A DNA stretch of 39,405 bases from assembly GCA_028346125.1 (NCBI GenBank), contig JAOMEV010000025.1, positions 1 through 39,405 of the forward strand, written 5' to 3'. This document shows positions 31,796-39,405 of this stretch, one piece after another. Source of the DNA: Bacteriovoracales bacterium. GTDB lineage: Bacteria; Bdellovibrionota; Bacteriovoracia; Bacteriovoracales; Bacteriovoracaceae. Under the pieces are notes generated by a model. It saw nothing but the letters and a program-made list of their open reading frames with translations. It was not told the origin of the DNA and searched no databases. Position 1 is the stretch's first letter, and each line of letters begins with the position of its first letter. The position numbers and the translations under genes are program-made.

Positions 31796-33004
31796 GTGTC
31801 TCAACCTCAGCAAATTCTTATCACTGTTAGCGGACAGGATAGGCCAGGTATTACAGCAAGCCTTGTTCAAACAATTATAGAAGGAGGCGGACACCTAACG
31901 AATATGGGGCAATCAGTAACTCATGGACTTCTTTCTTTAAGTCTCGTTTTTTCTCCTTGCGAAAAAACATTTGACTCCAAAGTCATTTTAAAAAACCTCC
32001 TTTTTGAGGCCAAGAACCTTGGACTCGAACTTGATTATAAATATTTAGACCAAGACCCTCCTATTCTGGCCCCTTTTGTTTCCTGGGAAAAGTTTATTTT
32101 AAATTGTGTTTCACCTAAAGAAATCCCTTCGCAATTTGTCCACGATGTTTCAAAGCTGCTCGCGGGCCATAATATAAATATCAACAGGATTGATAACCTA
32201 ACGCCTCTGGAATTTAAAAGCCTCGAGATGTCTATGTCGCTCCCTCCTAAAATTGATCTTAATTCTTTAAAAAAAGATCTCATGAAAACAGGAGGTGCTC
32301 ACCAGGTCGATGTAGCATTTTTAAAAGATAATATTTTCAGAAGAAACAAACGCCTCATCGTTTTTGATATGGATTCAACCCTTATTCAAACTGAAGTTAT
32401 TGACGAAATGGCCAAGGCCTCTGGCGTAGAAGAAGAAGTAAAAAAGATCACAGAAGATGCCATGAACGGAAAGGTCAATTTTGATGAGTCCCTCGTCACA
32501 AGGGTTCAAAAATTAAAAGGCCTCGAAGTTTCACAACTTGAAAATATTCTTAACCATCTCCAATTTAATCAAGGAGTAGAAGATTTCGTCTCAACAGTGA
32601 AGTCCCTCGGCTACAAACTAGCACTTATCTCTGGCGGTTTTAGTTATTTTGCTAATGCCATTAAAGACAAATTGGGGCTTGATTACGCCTTTGCTAACAA
32701 CCTTGAAATTGAGAACCAAATGCTGACAGGTAAGCTCAAAGGCACAGTCGTTAATCCTGAACAAAAGGCCCTCCTTTTGAACCTTCTCGCCCAACAAGAG
32801 GGTATCTCACTTGAACAAGTCGTTGCCATCGGTGATGGCGCCAACGATATACCAATGCTTTCAACGGCCGGACTTGGCATCGCCTTTCACGCAAAAGAAA
32901 TCGTCAAAAAAGAGGCCCAAAACCATATGAGCTATGGGCCAATGACTTCTATACTCTATTTCCTTGGTATTCCAGGACCTGTTTCCCAAGGTCTTTCACA
33001 CTAG
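31796..33004 (+). CDS. serB: Phosphoserine phosphatase with N-terminal ACT domains
   Basis: The 402-residue SerB has two N-terminal ACT-like domains (about 1-85 with SGQDRPGITASLVQ, and 95-165 with VHDVSKLLAGHNININRI) and a HAD phosphatase. HAD motif I is DMDSTLIQTEVID with nucleophile and acid Asp, motif II LALISGGFSYFA, motif III K in KALLLN, and motif IV IGDGANDIPML. It releases serine from phosphoserine, the last step of serine synthesis; the ACT domains bind serine for feedback. The start is GTG, with AGGA eight bases before it, chosen from fit to the first ACT strand. It is co-transcribed with pgsA. Confidence 0.95.
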   Translation: MSQPQQILITVSGQDRPGITASLVQTIIEGGGHLTNMGQSVTHGLLSLSLVFSPCEKTFDSKVILKNLLFEAKNLGLELDYKYLDQDPPILAPFVSWEKFILNCVSPKEIPSQFVHDVSKLLAGHNININRIDNLTPLEFKSLEMSMSLPPKIDLNSLKKDLMKTGGAHQVDVAFLKDNIFRRNKRLIVFDMDSTLIQTEVIDEMAKASGVEEEVKKITEDAMNGKVNFDESLVTRVQKLKGLEVSQLENILNHLQFNQGVEDFVSTVKSLGYKLALISGGFSYFANAIKDKLGLDYAFANNLEIENQMLTGKLKGTVVNPEQKALLLNLLAQQEGISLEQVVAIGDGANDIPMLSTAGLGIAFHAKEIVKKEAQNHMSYGPMTSILYFLGIPGPVSQGLSH

Positions 33005-33092
33005 GATAAATACACTCAGTTGTTTTTTTTCTAATTCTCTTTAACATAAATTTTAGCGCTATCGATCCTTTCTTCTCAAGGAGTGAGAAATC

Positions 33093-33671
33093 ATGGAACG
33101 AGCTAGAATTGGAATTTTCCTTTTCCTTCTTTCCTTTCAATCCTTTGGAGCAATCACAGTGGGGACTCTTAATCCCCCTCTTAAGAAAATCCAAGTTGAC
33201 GACGATGGCAACACCTCCTCTTTTGCCCTCGACCCTTTTATTGGTTACCAAATAAGTATGGGACCCTTTTGGCTGAACCACACCTTTCAACCGGAACTAG
33301 GCTTTGTTTACCATCAAGTCGACATGCAAAATGAATATACCAAATTCAGCTCTTATCTTCTTTATGACTTTTCCTGGCCCATTTTTTCATCTTTTAAAGT
33401 TCTTTATGGCCTAGGAAACTTTATTACTTGGATGTACGGTAACGGAGGTGCCGTCGTCAGAAACAATGGGGGAAGTTACTCTACTTTTTATAAACCTCAG
33501 GGAAGCAGCTTTAGCTTCAATACAAGTACAAATCTAGGTCTTGAGTTTGAGGCCAGCTCAAAATTCTCAGTTTTAGGAAAGGCCCTTATTTTTGATATCA
33601 TAAACACAAAAAAAAGAACCTTTCGCTACCTTGTAAGCCTCAAATACAAAACTGATTCAGGTCTCTTCTAA
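33093..33671 (+). CDS. Exported beta-barrel-like protein, unknown function
   Basis: The 192-residue product has a signal peptide (MERARIGIFLFLLSFQSFGA, cleavage after FGA), then aromatic alternating strands: FIGYQISMGPFWLNHTFQP, SSYLLYDFSWPIF, YGLGNFITWMYGNGGAVV, and a C-terminal SLKYKTDSGLF ending in Phe, so an outer-membrane barrel or a beta sandwich is likely. There are no cysteines in the mature part. An AAGGAG ribosome binding site precedes ATG. It stands ten bases before the matrixin-like protease gene, so they are co-transcribed. Confidence 0.75.
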   Translation: MERARIGIFLFLLSFQSFGAITVGTLNPPLKKIQVDDDGNTSSFALDPFIGYQISMGPFWLNHTFQPELGFVYHQVDMQNEYTKFSSYLLYDFSWPIFSSFKVLYGLGNFITWMYGNGGAVVRNNGGSYSTFYKPQGSSFSFNTSTNLGLEFEASSKFSVLGKALIFDIINTKKRTFRYLVSLKYKTDSGLF

Positions 33672-33681
33672 GGAGAATGTA

Positions 33682-34452
33682 ATGAAATATTTCTGTATCA
33701 TTTTTTTGCTTTCCCTCCTTTTTAAAGATGTCTATGCCTTTGTTCTCCTTTCAGCTAACCCTCCTAGGTTTCCATCTGGGTCTATAACTATCAAAGTAAA
33801 TAAAGATAATTGCTCAAATTTAACAGATACCTACACAGACATTGAGGCCCTTCTTAAAGAAGCAGTTGATGAGTATTGGAACCAAGTTTATACAAGCTCT
33901 ATTAACTTAAAAGTTGGTGAAAATATTGATGTAACAGACAATAATGCCACCGCATTATTTAATGCAGCAGACAATTTTATAGCCGTAGGCTGTGCTGAAG
34001 CTTCATCAACAAATACTTTTGCTGCTGCCAGCTTGGGTTGCTCAACCCTCAATGGAACCTGTATTAACGCAAAGGGATACCTTTATGTTAACAATAAGTC
34101 TGGAAGTGTTTGGGAAAATGCAGCCCGCCAAACAAAAATCGCCATTTTGGCCCACGAGCTTGGGCATGCCATAGGAATAGGCCATAGCGACAAGTCATAC
34201 GCTCTTATGTATTTCGCTACAAATAACTCTGATATCCAATATTATCTCAGCGAAGATGATGCTGATGCTGTAACCTTTCTTTATCCAGATGACCCATCGC
34301 TCCTAGGGCTTGGAGGAAATTGTGGAGCTGTAGCTTCGACGCCAGGCACAAAAAAGAAGAATTCTTCACCACTTGTAGGCCTCTTTTTGGGTGCCTTAAT
34401 CATATTTCTTATCCGAAAACTCCTAAAAAATTTCCAAAAACAAGAAACTTAA
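33682..34452 (+). CDS. Matrixin-like zinc metalloprotease with C-terminal membrane anchor
   Basis: The 256-residue product has a signal peptide (MKYFCIIFLLSLLFKDVYAF), a catalytic domain with HELGHAIGIGHS (zinc ligands His158, His162, His168; catalytic Glu159) and the Met-turn ALMYF near 177, all as in metzincin matrixins. After a short EDDADAVTFLYPDDP segment and a Cys-containing linker comes SPLVGLFLGALIIFLIRKLLK, a hydrophobic helix followed by basic residues at the very end. That layout resembles a C-terminal sorting or anchor signal. An outward-facing protease on the cell surface or periplasmic face is likely. AAGGAG precedes ATG. It follows the barrel-like protein by 10 bases. Confidence 0.87.
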   Translation: MKYFCIIFLLSLLFKDVYAFVLLSANPPRFPSGSITIKVNKDNCSNLTDTYTDIEALLKEAVDEYWNQVYTSSINLKVGENIDVTDNNATALFNAADNFIAVGCAEASSTNTFAAASLGCSTLNGTCINAKGYLYVNNKSGSVWENAARQTKIAILAHELGHAIGIGHSDKSYALMYFATNNSDIQYYLSEDDADAVTFLYPDDPSLLGLGGNCGAVASTPGTKKKNSSPLVGLFLGALIIFLIRKLLKNFQKQET

Positions 34453-34503
34453 TTTTCTTTATTGGCCCTGATAGTATAACTACTTAACGAAAAGGGTCAT
34501 AAA

Positions 34504-35346
34504 ATGTTTAAAAATATCTTCATCTTGTTTTTTATCGTCTTTCCTCTTCAAAGCGTGCAGGCCAACAAAAAGATCGCTCAAGTTTTTACTGATCGTCTAA
34601 AACTTGAAACGATTGAAGACCTTGCAGTCTATTATGGAAGGATCACCCCAAAAAATATCCATAAAATCTACTCCCCTCTAGAAGGTCTTGTTACGAAAAT
34701 CCATGTAACTCAAGGGGCCCGTATAAAAAAAGGGCAGACTTTAGCAACTCTGAAAAAAAACGTTCTAGGAATGGAAATCAACCCTCTTAATCTTAAATCC
34801 CCTATAAATGGATTTATTCTTGAAATAAAAAGCAGTGAGCACTCCCTTACCTTAAAAAACCAGCATGTCCTCTCTCTTTATGATGCCAAAAATTTTCAAA
34901 TACCTCTTCATCTTGCGCCCCAGGACGCTGACAAAATAAAGAAGGGAGATTCCGTCACCGTAACAATTAATAACCAAAAAACCTTAGGGTTTGTGAGATC
35001 TCTTTCTCAAAATATAGACCCGCAAAGTGGAACGAGGCAGGCCAATATTGTTCTCTCTTCAAAGAAAAAAATCAGGCCTGGGCAAATGGCCAAGGTCACA
35101 ATTCAATTGGAAAAACATAAAGGTATTTTGGTTTCCCAGAAAGTTCTTCAAAAAAAGGAGAACCAATATTATTTGAACCTTATAGAAGACGACAAAGTCA
35201 AGCAGGTTCAGGTCCAGACCAAAAAAAGACAAAAAGGCCTTCTTGAAATTTTGGGTAAAAATATAAAACCCGATCAAATTTTTATTACAAAAAGTTCACA
35301 AAAATATCTTGTTAATGGACAAACTGTTCAAATACAAAAACCTTAA
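34504..35346 (+). CDS. RND efflux adaptor (HlyD/MFP family)
   Basis: The 280-residue protein has a signal peptide (MFKNIFILFFIVFPLQSVQAN), a lipoyl-like half-motif (IYSPLEGLVTKIHVTQGARIKKGQTLATL near 55), the second half INGFILEIK, and a beta-barrel domain (QDADKIKKGDSVTVTI) followed by VRSLSQNIDPQSGTRQANI and a membrane-proximal part. It is short for its class because the alpha-hairpin between lipoyl halves is almost absent. It links the RND pump encoded next to the outer membrane. AGGG precedes ATG. The pump gene starts 13 bases later. No TolC-type channel gene is present in the window. Confidence 0.9.
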   Translation: MFKNIFILFFIVFPLQSVQANKKIAQVFTDRLKLETIEDLAVYYGRITPKNIHKIYSPLEGLVTKIHVTQGARIKKGQTLATLKKNVLGMEINPLNLKSPINGFILEIKSSEHSLTLKNQHVLSLYDAKNFQIPLHLAPQDADKIKKGDSVTVTINNQKTLGFVRSLSQNIDPQSGTRQANIVLSSKKKIRPGQMAKVTIQLEKHKGILVSQKVLQKKENQYYLNLIEDDKVKQVQVQTKKRQKGLLEILGKNIKPDQIFITKSSQKYLVNGQTVQIQKP

Positions 35347-35359
35347 CCTTTGATTTAAC

Positions 35360-38356
35360 ATGCTGAAAAATTATATTCAAAAACCGATCTCTTTTATATT
35401 CATAGTTCTCGCCATTGTTTTTATGGGGACCTTTTCTCTCTTTGATCTTCCTGTAAAAATGTACCCTCAAATAAAAAGGCCCTCCTTTAGAGTATCGTTT
35501 TCTCATAAAGGTATTTCGCACCCAAAAGACCTCTACCAACTTTTAGGAAAAAGACTCGAGAGTGATCTTTCTGTTCTCAAGGGATTGGAGTCTATTAAGA
35601 GCGCCTATTATCAAGGCAGAGGAAATTTTAGACTTCTTTTCGAATGGGACATTGATGCCTCTGAAATCAAGACAAAAATTCAAACAGTCATGGCCGGATA
35701 CAAGGCACAGGATACTGAGAATTTTAACTTCAATATCGGCTTCACTCGCTCAAAGTCTTCCGGAAATATGCTCGTAGCGGTTGGGCACAAGTCCTTCAGT
35801 TCACTTCAACTTAAAGATGAGCTGGATTCTTCCCTCCTTCCTAGTATCAAAACTTTAGAAGACGTTTCGACGGTCAACTTTTGGGGATGGAAAAGTGAAT
35901 CCATGGCCTTAAAAATAGACCGTAACAAACTCCTCACTTTTCACCTTACGATCGATGACATCATTGATGGTATAAAAAACTCCCTGAGGTCCCACCTTTC
36001 TGGAAAAATTAACCACGGTCACAGCAACAATAGAAAATCCACTATTAATATTCCTGCAAAGATTAACAAACTGGAAGAATTAGAAAACCTTGTTATCAAA
36101 ACCTCCCAAAATCTTACTATAAGGATTAAAGATTTAGGTCAAATTGAAACAATCTCAAAGGAGTCTCCTTCCGTCTATAGGCTCAACGGTCATCCTGCAA
36201 AATACATGATGATTGAGTTCAAAGAGGATGGTGACTTAAAAAGAACCTCTGATCACATTGAAGAACTGCTTGAAGGCCTTAAAAAATCTGACCCTCGTTT
36301 TACCACAAATATTATCGTGAACCCCTCTATTTTTATATCAAGGTCTATTAGAAACCTCTTTTTTAATGCCTGCTTCGGCGGACTTATGGCCATTTTTATC
36401 ATTTATCTCTTTTTGAAAACATGGGGCAACACGGTCATTATTGCTCTTTCTATTCCCTTTTGCCTCATTTCTTCTTTTATTCTTATGAAGGCGTTTGACT
36501 TAAGTATCAATATCATTTCTCTTGGAGGCCTTGCTATTGGAATAGGCCTCATCTTAGATGGAGCCATTGTTACCTTAGATAATATCCATAGAGTTATCCT
36601 GGAAAAATTTCCCAATGGAAAAATTCCAAAAGACCAAAAAGTTGACCTTATCCTAAAGGCCACAAAAGGAGTTGCTCTTCCAATATTGGCCTCTCTCCTA
36701 ACATCTATTGTAACCTTCATTCCCCTTATTTTTAGTGCCTCTTACACTCAGGCCATTTTAGGAAATTTAGCAAAAACGATTGTTTTCACTCTCTCAATGA
36801 GTTTAATCTCCTCGCTTATTATTGTTCCCGTCGTCAGCTATTTTTTCATGAATCCCAAGGAAAAATCGGAGGACTCTTCTCTTAAAAAACGTTTTCTAGA
36901 AGGTCTTAACTTTTTTATCAAAACCAAAAAAAGAGCAAGTTTGACAATAGGTGTGGCCCTTTTAACTTTTTTAAGCTCACTTTTTCTAATACCGAAAATA
37001 AAAAAAGAAATCATTGCTCTCCCCTCTACAAAACTCATGGATATCCGCCTTCATTTTGAAGGGAATAGAGATATTCATGTATGTAAAAAAGTCATAGATA
37101 AAATTGAAAAATTTGCGAAGACTCGAAGCGAGATTGTTAACGTTGCAACCTATTTATGGGGGCCGGTCTACGGGATTGTCACTTTTGAACTCAAAGACAA
37201 AAATAAGTTTAAGGCCTTAAAAGATTTAGTTGAAGAAAACTTTCCCTCCACACCAGAAGTTCAAATAACACCACGAAAGTGGAACCCTGGAAAACTTCCA
37301 CTTCCACGCAAACAACAGCTTGTGATAAATCTCTCTGGGGCCAAAGAATCAGAAATGACCGTTTTTTCCAATACCATTCAAAACCTCAAGCACAAATTTA
37401 ACATGGGTGTCTGGAGAAGACCGTGGATTAACCCAGCAGAAGAAGTTTCTCTTCAATTTTTTAATTGGGTCCCCCAAAATGTAAAGAGGTCTGTTATTAA
37501 ACTTCTAAAGGCCTCTACAGATAATGGTACTTTTATTACAACTCTATTTTTTGAAGGCCTCGAAAAAAACTTGAACCTTATTTTTAATAAAGAGCAAGTG
37601 AATAGTTATACAGAGGACATTGAATACTTCCCTTTTCCTTTTAAGGACAAGATCGTCCCCCTAAAAGCACTCGCTGATATAAAGATTCAAGAGAAAAGTT
37701 ACACTCCTATAAGTATCATTGATGGAAAAAATTCCCAACAACTCTATTTTTGGTTTCGAGGAAAAAATAGAGAGAAAAGAGTAGAAAAATTGAAAAGTGA
37801 AATATCTGAACTCAAAACCCCAGAGGGACTAGTTGTAACATACCCTGAGCTTAATAAAGAAATTAAAAAGTCATTTCAAAGTTTTAAAACCTCTCTTTTA
37901 ATAAGTATCGCTTTGGTTTTTCTTCTTATACTCTTTTTCTTTAACTCTCTTAAATACCCTCTTATTATTTTAAGCACAGTCCTTTTTGGTATTACAGGAG
38001 TCATCATTGGACTTTTTACAACCGGTTCAACCCTTTCTCTAAACTCAATGCTCGGAACAATTCTTCTTAGTGGACTTGTCGTGAATAATGCCATCCTTCT
38101 TATTGACTTTTACAAAAAGGAAAAAGAACAAGGAAAACCTACAACAGATGCCATTTTCAAGGCCGTCGAGCTTCGAATAAGACCTATTCTTCTAACGACA
38201 TTAACAACCCTTTTAGGTGTCCTCCCCATAGCTCTCTCTTTGGGTGAAGCAGGTGAGATTTTACAACCTCTAGGTATTGCAGTCTTTTTTGGTCTTTTAG
38301 TTTCAACTCTTTTGACTATGGTGGTGATTCCCTCTTTTATTAAGCTTTGCGACTGA
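35360..38356 (+). CDS. RND-type efflux transporter (HAE/AcrB-like)
   Basis: The 998-residue protein has the RND plan: an N-terminal helix, two large periplasmic loops (about 35-330 and 565-830), and twelve membrane helices, with signature KMYPQIKRPSFRVSF after helix 1. In helix 4, AIGIGLILDGAIV keeps the first essential Asp (Asp400), but the second is Gly401; in helix 10, GLVVNNAILLIDF has Asn909 where AcrB has Lys. These changes are common in non-AcrB RND branches, so a working pump is likely but with altered proton relay. The substrate is unknown; drug or envelope-lipid export are possible. It overlaps the convergent tag gene by 17 bases. Confidence 0.92.
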   Translation: MLKNYIQKPISFIFIVLAIVFMGTFSLFDLPVKMYPQIKRPSFRVSFSHKGISHPKDLYQLLGKRLESDLSVLKGLESIKSAYYQGRGNFRLLFEWDIDASEIKTKIQTVMAGYKAQDTENFNFNIGFTRSKSSGNMLVAVGHKSFSSLQLKDELDSSLLPSIKTLEDVSTVNFWGWKSESMALKIDRNKLLTFHLTIDDIIDGIKNSLRSHLSGKINHGHSNNRKSTINIPAKINKLEELENLVIKTSQNLTIRIKDLGQIETISKESPSVYRLNGHPAKYMMIEFKEDGDLKRTSDHIEELLEGLKKSDPRFTTNIIVNPSIFISRSIRNLFFNACFGGLMAIFIIYLFLKTWGNTVIIALSIPFCLISSFILMKAFDLSINIISLGGLAIGIGLILDGAIVTLDNIHRVILEKFPNGKIPKDQKVDLILKATKGVALPILASLLTSIVTFIPLIFSASYTQAILGNLAKTIVFTLSMSLISSLIIVPVVSYFFMNPKEKSEDSSLKKRFLEGLNFFIKTKKRASLTIGVALLTFLSSLFLIPKIKKEIIALPSTKLMDIRLHFEGNRDIHVCKKVIDKIEKFAKTRSEIVNVATYLWGPVYGIVTFELKDKNKFKALKDLVEENFPSTPEVQITPRKWNPGKLPLPRKQQLVINLSGAKESEMTVFSNTIQNLKHKFNMGVWRRPWINPAEEVSLQFFNWVPQNVKRSVIKLLKASTDNGTFITTLFFEGLEKNLNLIFNKEQVNSYTEDIEYFPFPFKDKIVPLKALADIKIQEKSYTPISIIDGKNSQQLYFWFRGKNREKRVEKLKSEISELKTPEGLVVTYPELNKEIKKSFQSFKTSLLISIALVFLLILFFFNSLKYPLIILSTVLFGITGVIIGLFTTGSTLSLNSMLGTILLSGLVVNNAILLIDFYKKEKEQGKPTTDAIFKAVELRIRPILLTTLTTLLGVLPIALSLGEAGEILQPLGIAVFFGLLVSTLLTMVVIPSFIKLCD

Positions 38357-38930
38357 GAGACCTTATTTTTTTACCATAAAGATAGCAATCGACAGAATGA
38401 TCATTCATAAGACCTACCGCCTGCATATAAGCGTAGATAATAGTACTCCCCACAAAGCTAAATCCTCTTTTTTTAAGATCCTTGGAAATTTTTTTGCTCA
38501 GGTCTGTATCAGTGGGATAATCTTTCCAAGTTTTGAGGTCCTTAGTAAAAAGGGGTTTTCCATTCATAAAACCCCATAAATAAGAATCAAAAGAATCAAA
38601 TTCTTTTTGAACCTCTAAAAAACAAGAAGCATTACTGACAGCTGAATTTATTTTAAGACGATTTCTTATAAGGCCAGGATCTTTAAGAAGATTTTCAATT
38701 TTTTCAGTTGAAAAGTTTGCCACTTTTTTAGGATCAAAGTTTGCAAAACATTTTTTGTAATGAGCTCTTTTTTTAAGAACCGTTTCCCAGCTAAGCCCTG
38801 CTTGTGCCCCTTCAAGAACCATCATTTCAAAAAGGTGGCGATCATCATGGACCGGCCTTCCCCACTCATTATCGTGATATTCAATATAGAGAGGATTTTT
38901 TAAATTAACCCAAGGACAGCGCTTTTTCAT
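38340..38930 (-). CDS. tag: DNA-3-methyladenine glycosylase I
   Basis: The 196-residue Tag enzyme removes 3-methyladenine from alkylated DNA. It has CPWVN near residue 5, YHDNEWGRPVHDDRHLFEMMVLEGAQAGLSW with the catalytic-pocket Glu, KDPGLIRNRLKINSAVSNA (helix-hairpin-like), GFSFVGSTIIYAYMQAVGLMNDHSVDC, giving the zinc ligands Cys and His at both ends. Length and order are normal. ATG sits 7 bases after a TCAAAT -10-like box with TTGACA upstream; a weak AAGGTG element lies about 14 bases before ATG. It ends overlapping the RND pump gene by 17 bases. Confidence 0.95.
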   Translation of the reverse strand: MKKRCPWVNLKNPLYIEYHDNEWGRPVHDDRHLFEMMVLEGAQAGLSWETVLKKRAHYKKCFANFDPKKVANFSTEKIENLLKDPGLIRNRLKINSAVSNASCFLEVQKEFDSFDSYLWGFMNGKPLFTKDLKTWKDYPTDTDLSKKISKDLKKRGFSFVGSTIIYAYMQAVGLMNDHSVDCYLYGKKIRSLSRKA

Positions 38931-38936
38931 TCGAGT

Positions 38937-38967
38937 ATTTGAACACCTTTTTTTAAACTTTTGTCAA
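38937..38967 (-). promoter_or_regulatory. Promoter candidate of tag, leaderless geometry
   Basis: On the minus strand TTGACA (38962-38967), 19 bases, then TCAAAT (38937-38942), six bases and ATG at 38930. The spacer is long by two bases, so the match is suggestive only. Confidence 0.3.
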
Positions 38968-39170
38968 AGCTTACTCAATTTTTTGAGATCATACAAATTT
39001 ATTAACAATTTGGAATATTTCTAAACAATACTTAAATAAGAGTAAAAATCTTCTCTTCGAACAAATTTTACGCCTTTTTTATTTTCAAAATAATAAAAAT
39101 TCCGATAGATCCCGTGCCATAAAAAATAAAACGGCCAAAACGATGTTTGTTTAAAAAAAGGTGAATAAAA

Positions 39171-39405
39171 ATGTCTGATTTAAAAAAACAACAACCTACT
39201 CTTCGAATTTTTTTAGTTATGATTTTTCTTTCATTTTGCTCTTTTCCAGTCTTCGGTGATAACTTTTCTGAAAGTGATTCCATCAAACTTAAAAAGGATA
39301 TGGAAAAAGTTTTTAATGATTCAAAGGCCTTTAGCAGATCCGAAAGGAAGAAATTTAAAAAATTTGGTCTTATGCCAAAATGTCAAAAAGGTTTTAAATT
39401 AGGAA
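39171..39405 (+). CDS. Exported protein, partial at the window end
   Basis: The first 78 codons of an open frame are present and continue past the window. The ATG has an AAGGTG ribosome binding site nine bases upstream. The product opens with MSDLKKQQPTLRIFLVMIF, a signal peptide with a long hydrophilic start and cleavage probably after VFG, then NFSESDSIKLKKDMEKVFND and basic KKFKKFG. No family recognised. The opposite strand also holds an open frame here, but this one has the signal peptide and the ribosome binding site. Confidence 0.7.
   Translation, partial: MSDLKKQQPTLRIFLVMIFLSFCSFPVFGDNFSESDSIKLKKDMEKVFNDSKAFSRSERKKFKKFGLMPKCQKGFKLG

Noticed and set aside
39068..39286. 72-residue minus-strand frame at the window end
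   Set aside because: The opposite strand carries a better frame from 39171 with a ribosome binding site and signal peptide.

Overview
The window is low-GC chromosomal DNA (roughly 38-40% GC by eye) that most resembles a Bacteriovorax/Halobacteriovorax/Peredibacter-type predatory bacterium (Bdellovibrionota). This is an inference. It rests on the many small secreted or lipidated proteins of unknown function, a Gram-negative double-membrane repertoire (lipoproteins, beta-barrel-like proteins, RND pump), dense signalling (hybrid kinase, sigma-54 activator, PilZ, HD-GYP-like and CHASE2-cyclase proteins) and a queA-tgt-yajC-tatA-secD-secF cluster. There is no rRNA, CRISPR array, insertion sequence or prophage. 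The genes look like stable chromosome with lineage-specific inserts.

Layout. 1-650: gene-poor AT-rich DNA with a possible structured RNA, then tRNA-Cys with its own promoter. 648-953: HU/IHF-family protein. 1188-6674: a four-gene same-strand cassette of exported proteins, two of them tandem paralogous lipoproteins and one cysteine-rich, closed by a hairpin. 6762-7413: a small exported protein and a possible ribosome hibernation factor-like protein, then a terminator. 7454-12925: a signalling island with an HTH-CheX-like fusion protein divergent from a 7TMR-DISM hybrid histidine kinase, followed by a sigma-54 response regulator and an overlapping 57-residue ORF. 12930-19433 (minus): a small phage-like ORF, a membrane protein, and the Sec/Tat/queuosine operon. 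19455-25634: small exported protein, orphan ParA with a coupled partner, barrel protein, 2OG-Fe(II) oxygenase, START-domain protein, REC-HD-GYP-like protein with a broken HD pair, and an exported protein. 25860-30990 (minus): CHASE2 adenylate cyclase, yggS, a small helical protein, glpX and a PilZ protein. 31104-33004: pgsA and serB. 33093-34452: barrel-like protein and a membrane-anchored matrixin-like protease. 34504-38356: RND adaptor and pump. 38340-38930: tag. 39171-end: the start of an exported protein cut by the window edge.

How the genes work together. The sec operon pairs tRNA queuosine modification (QueA, Tgt) with export (YajC, TatA, SecD, SecF), so the machinery that moves the many secreted products is encoded beside them. 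The 7.4-12.9 kb island could be a phosphorelay in which the kinase signals to the sigma-54 activator and the HTH-CheX protein removes phosphate while binding DNA. That wiring is inferred from gene order and retained motifs only.

Two sequence-level patterns cross gene boundaries. First, GGCC is strongly over-represented in coding and intergenic DNA, with a 13-mer AAGGCCCTCCTTT occurring three times in three different contexts. Second, five genes without a convincing nearby ribosome binding site have a -10-like hexamer ending exactly 7 bases before the start codon, which would give leaderless mRNAs.
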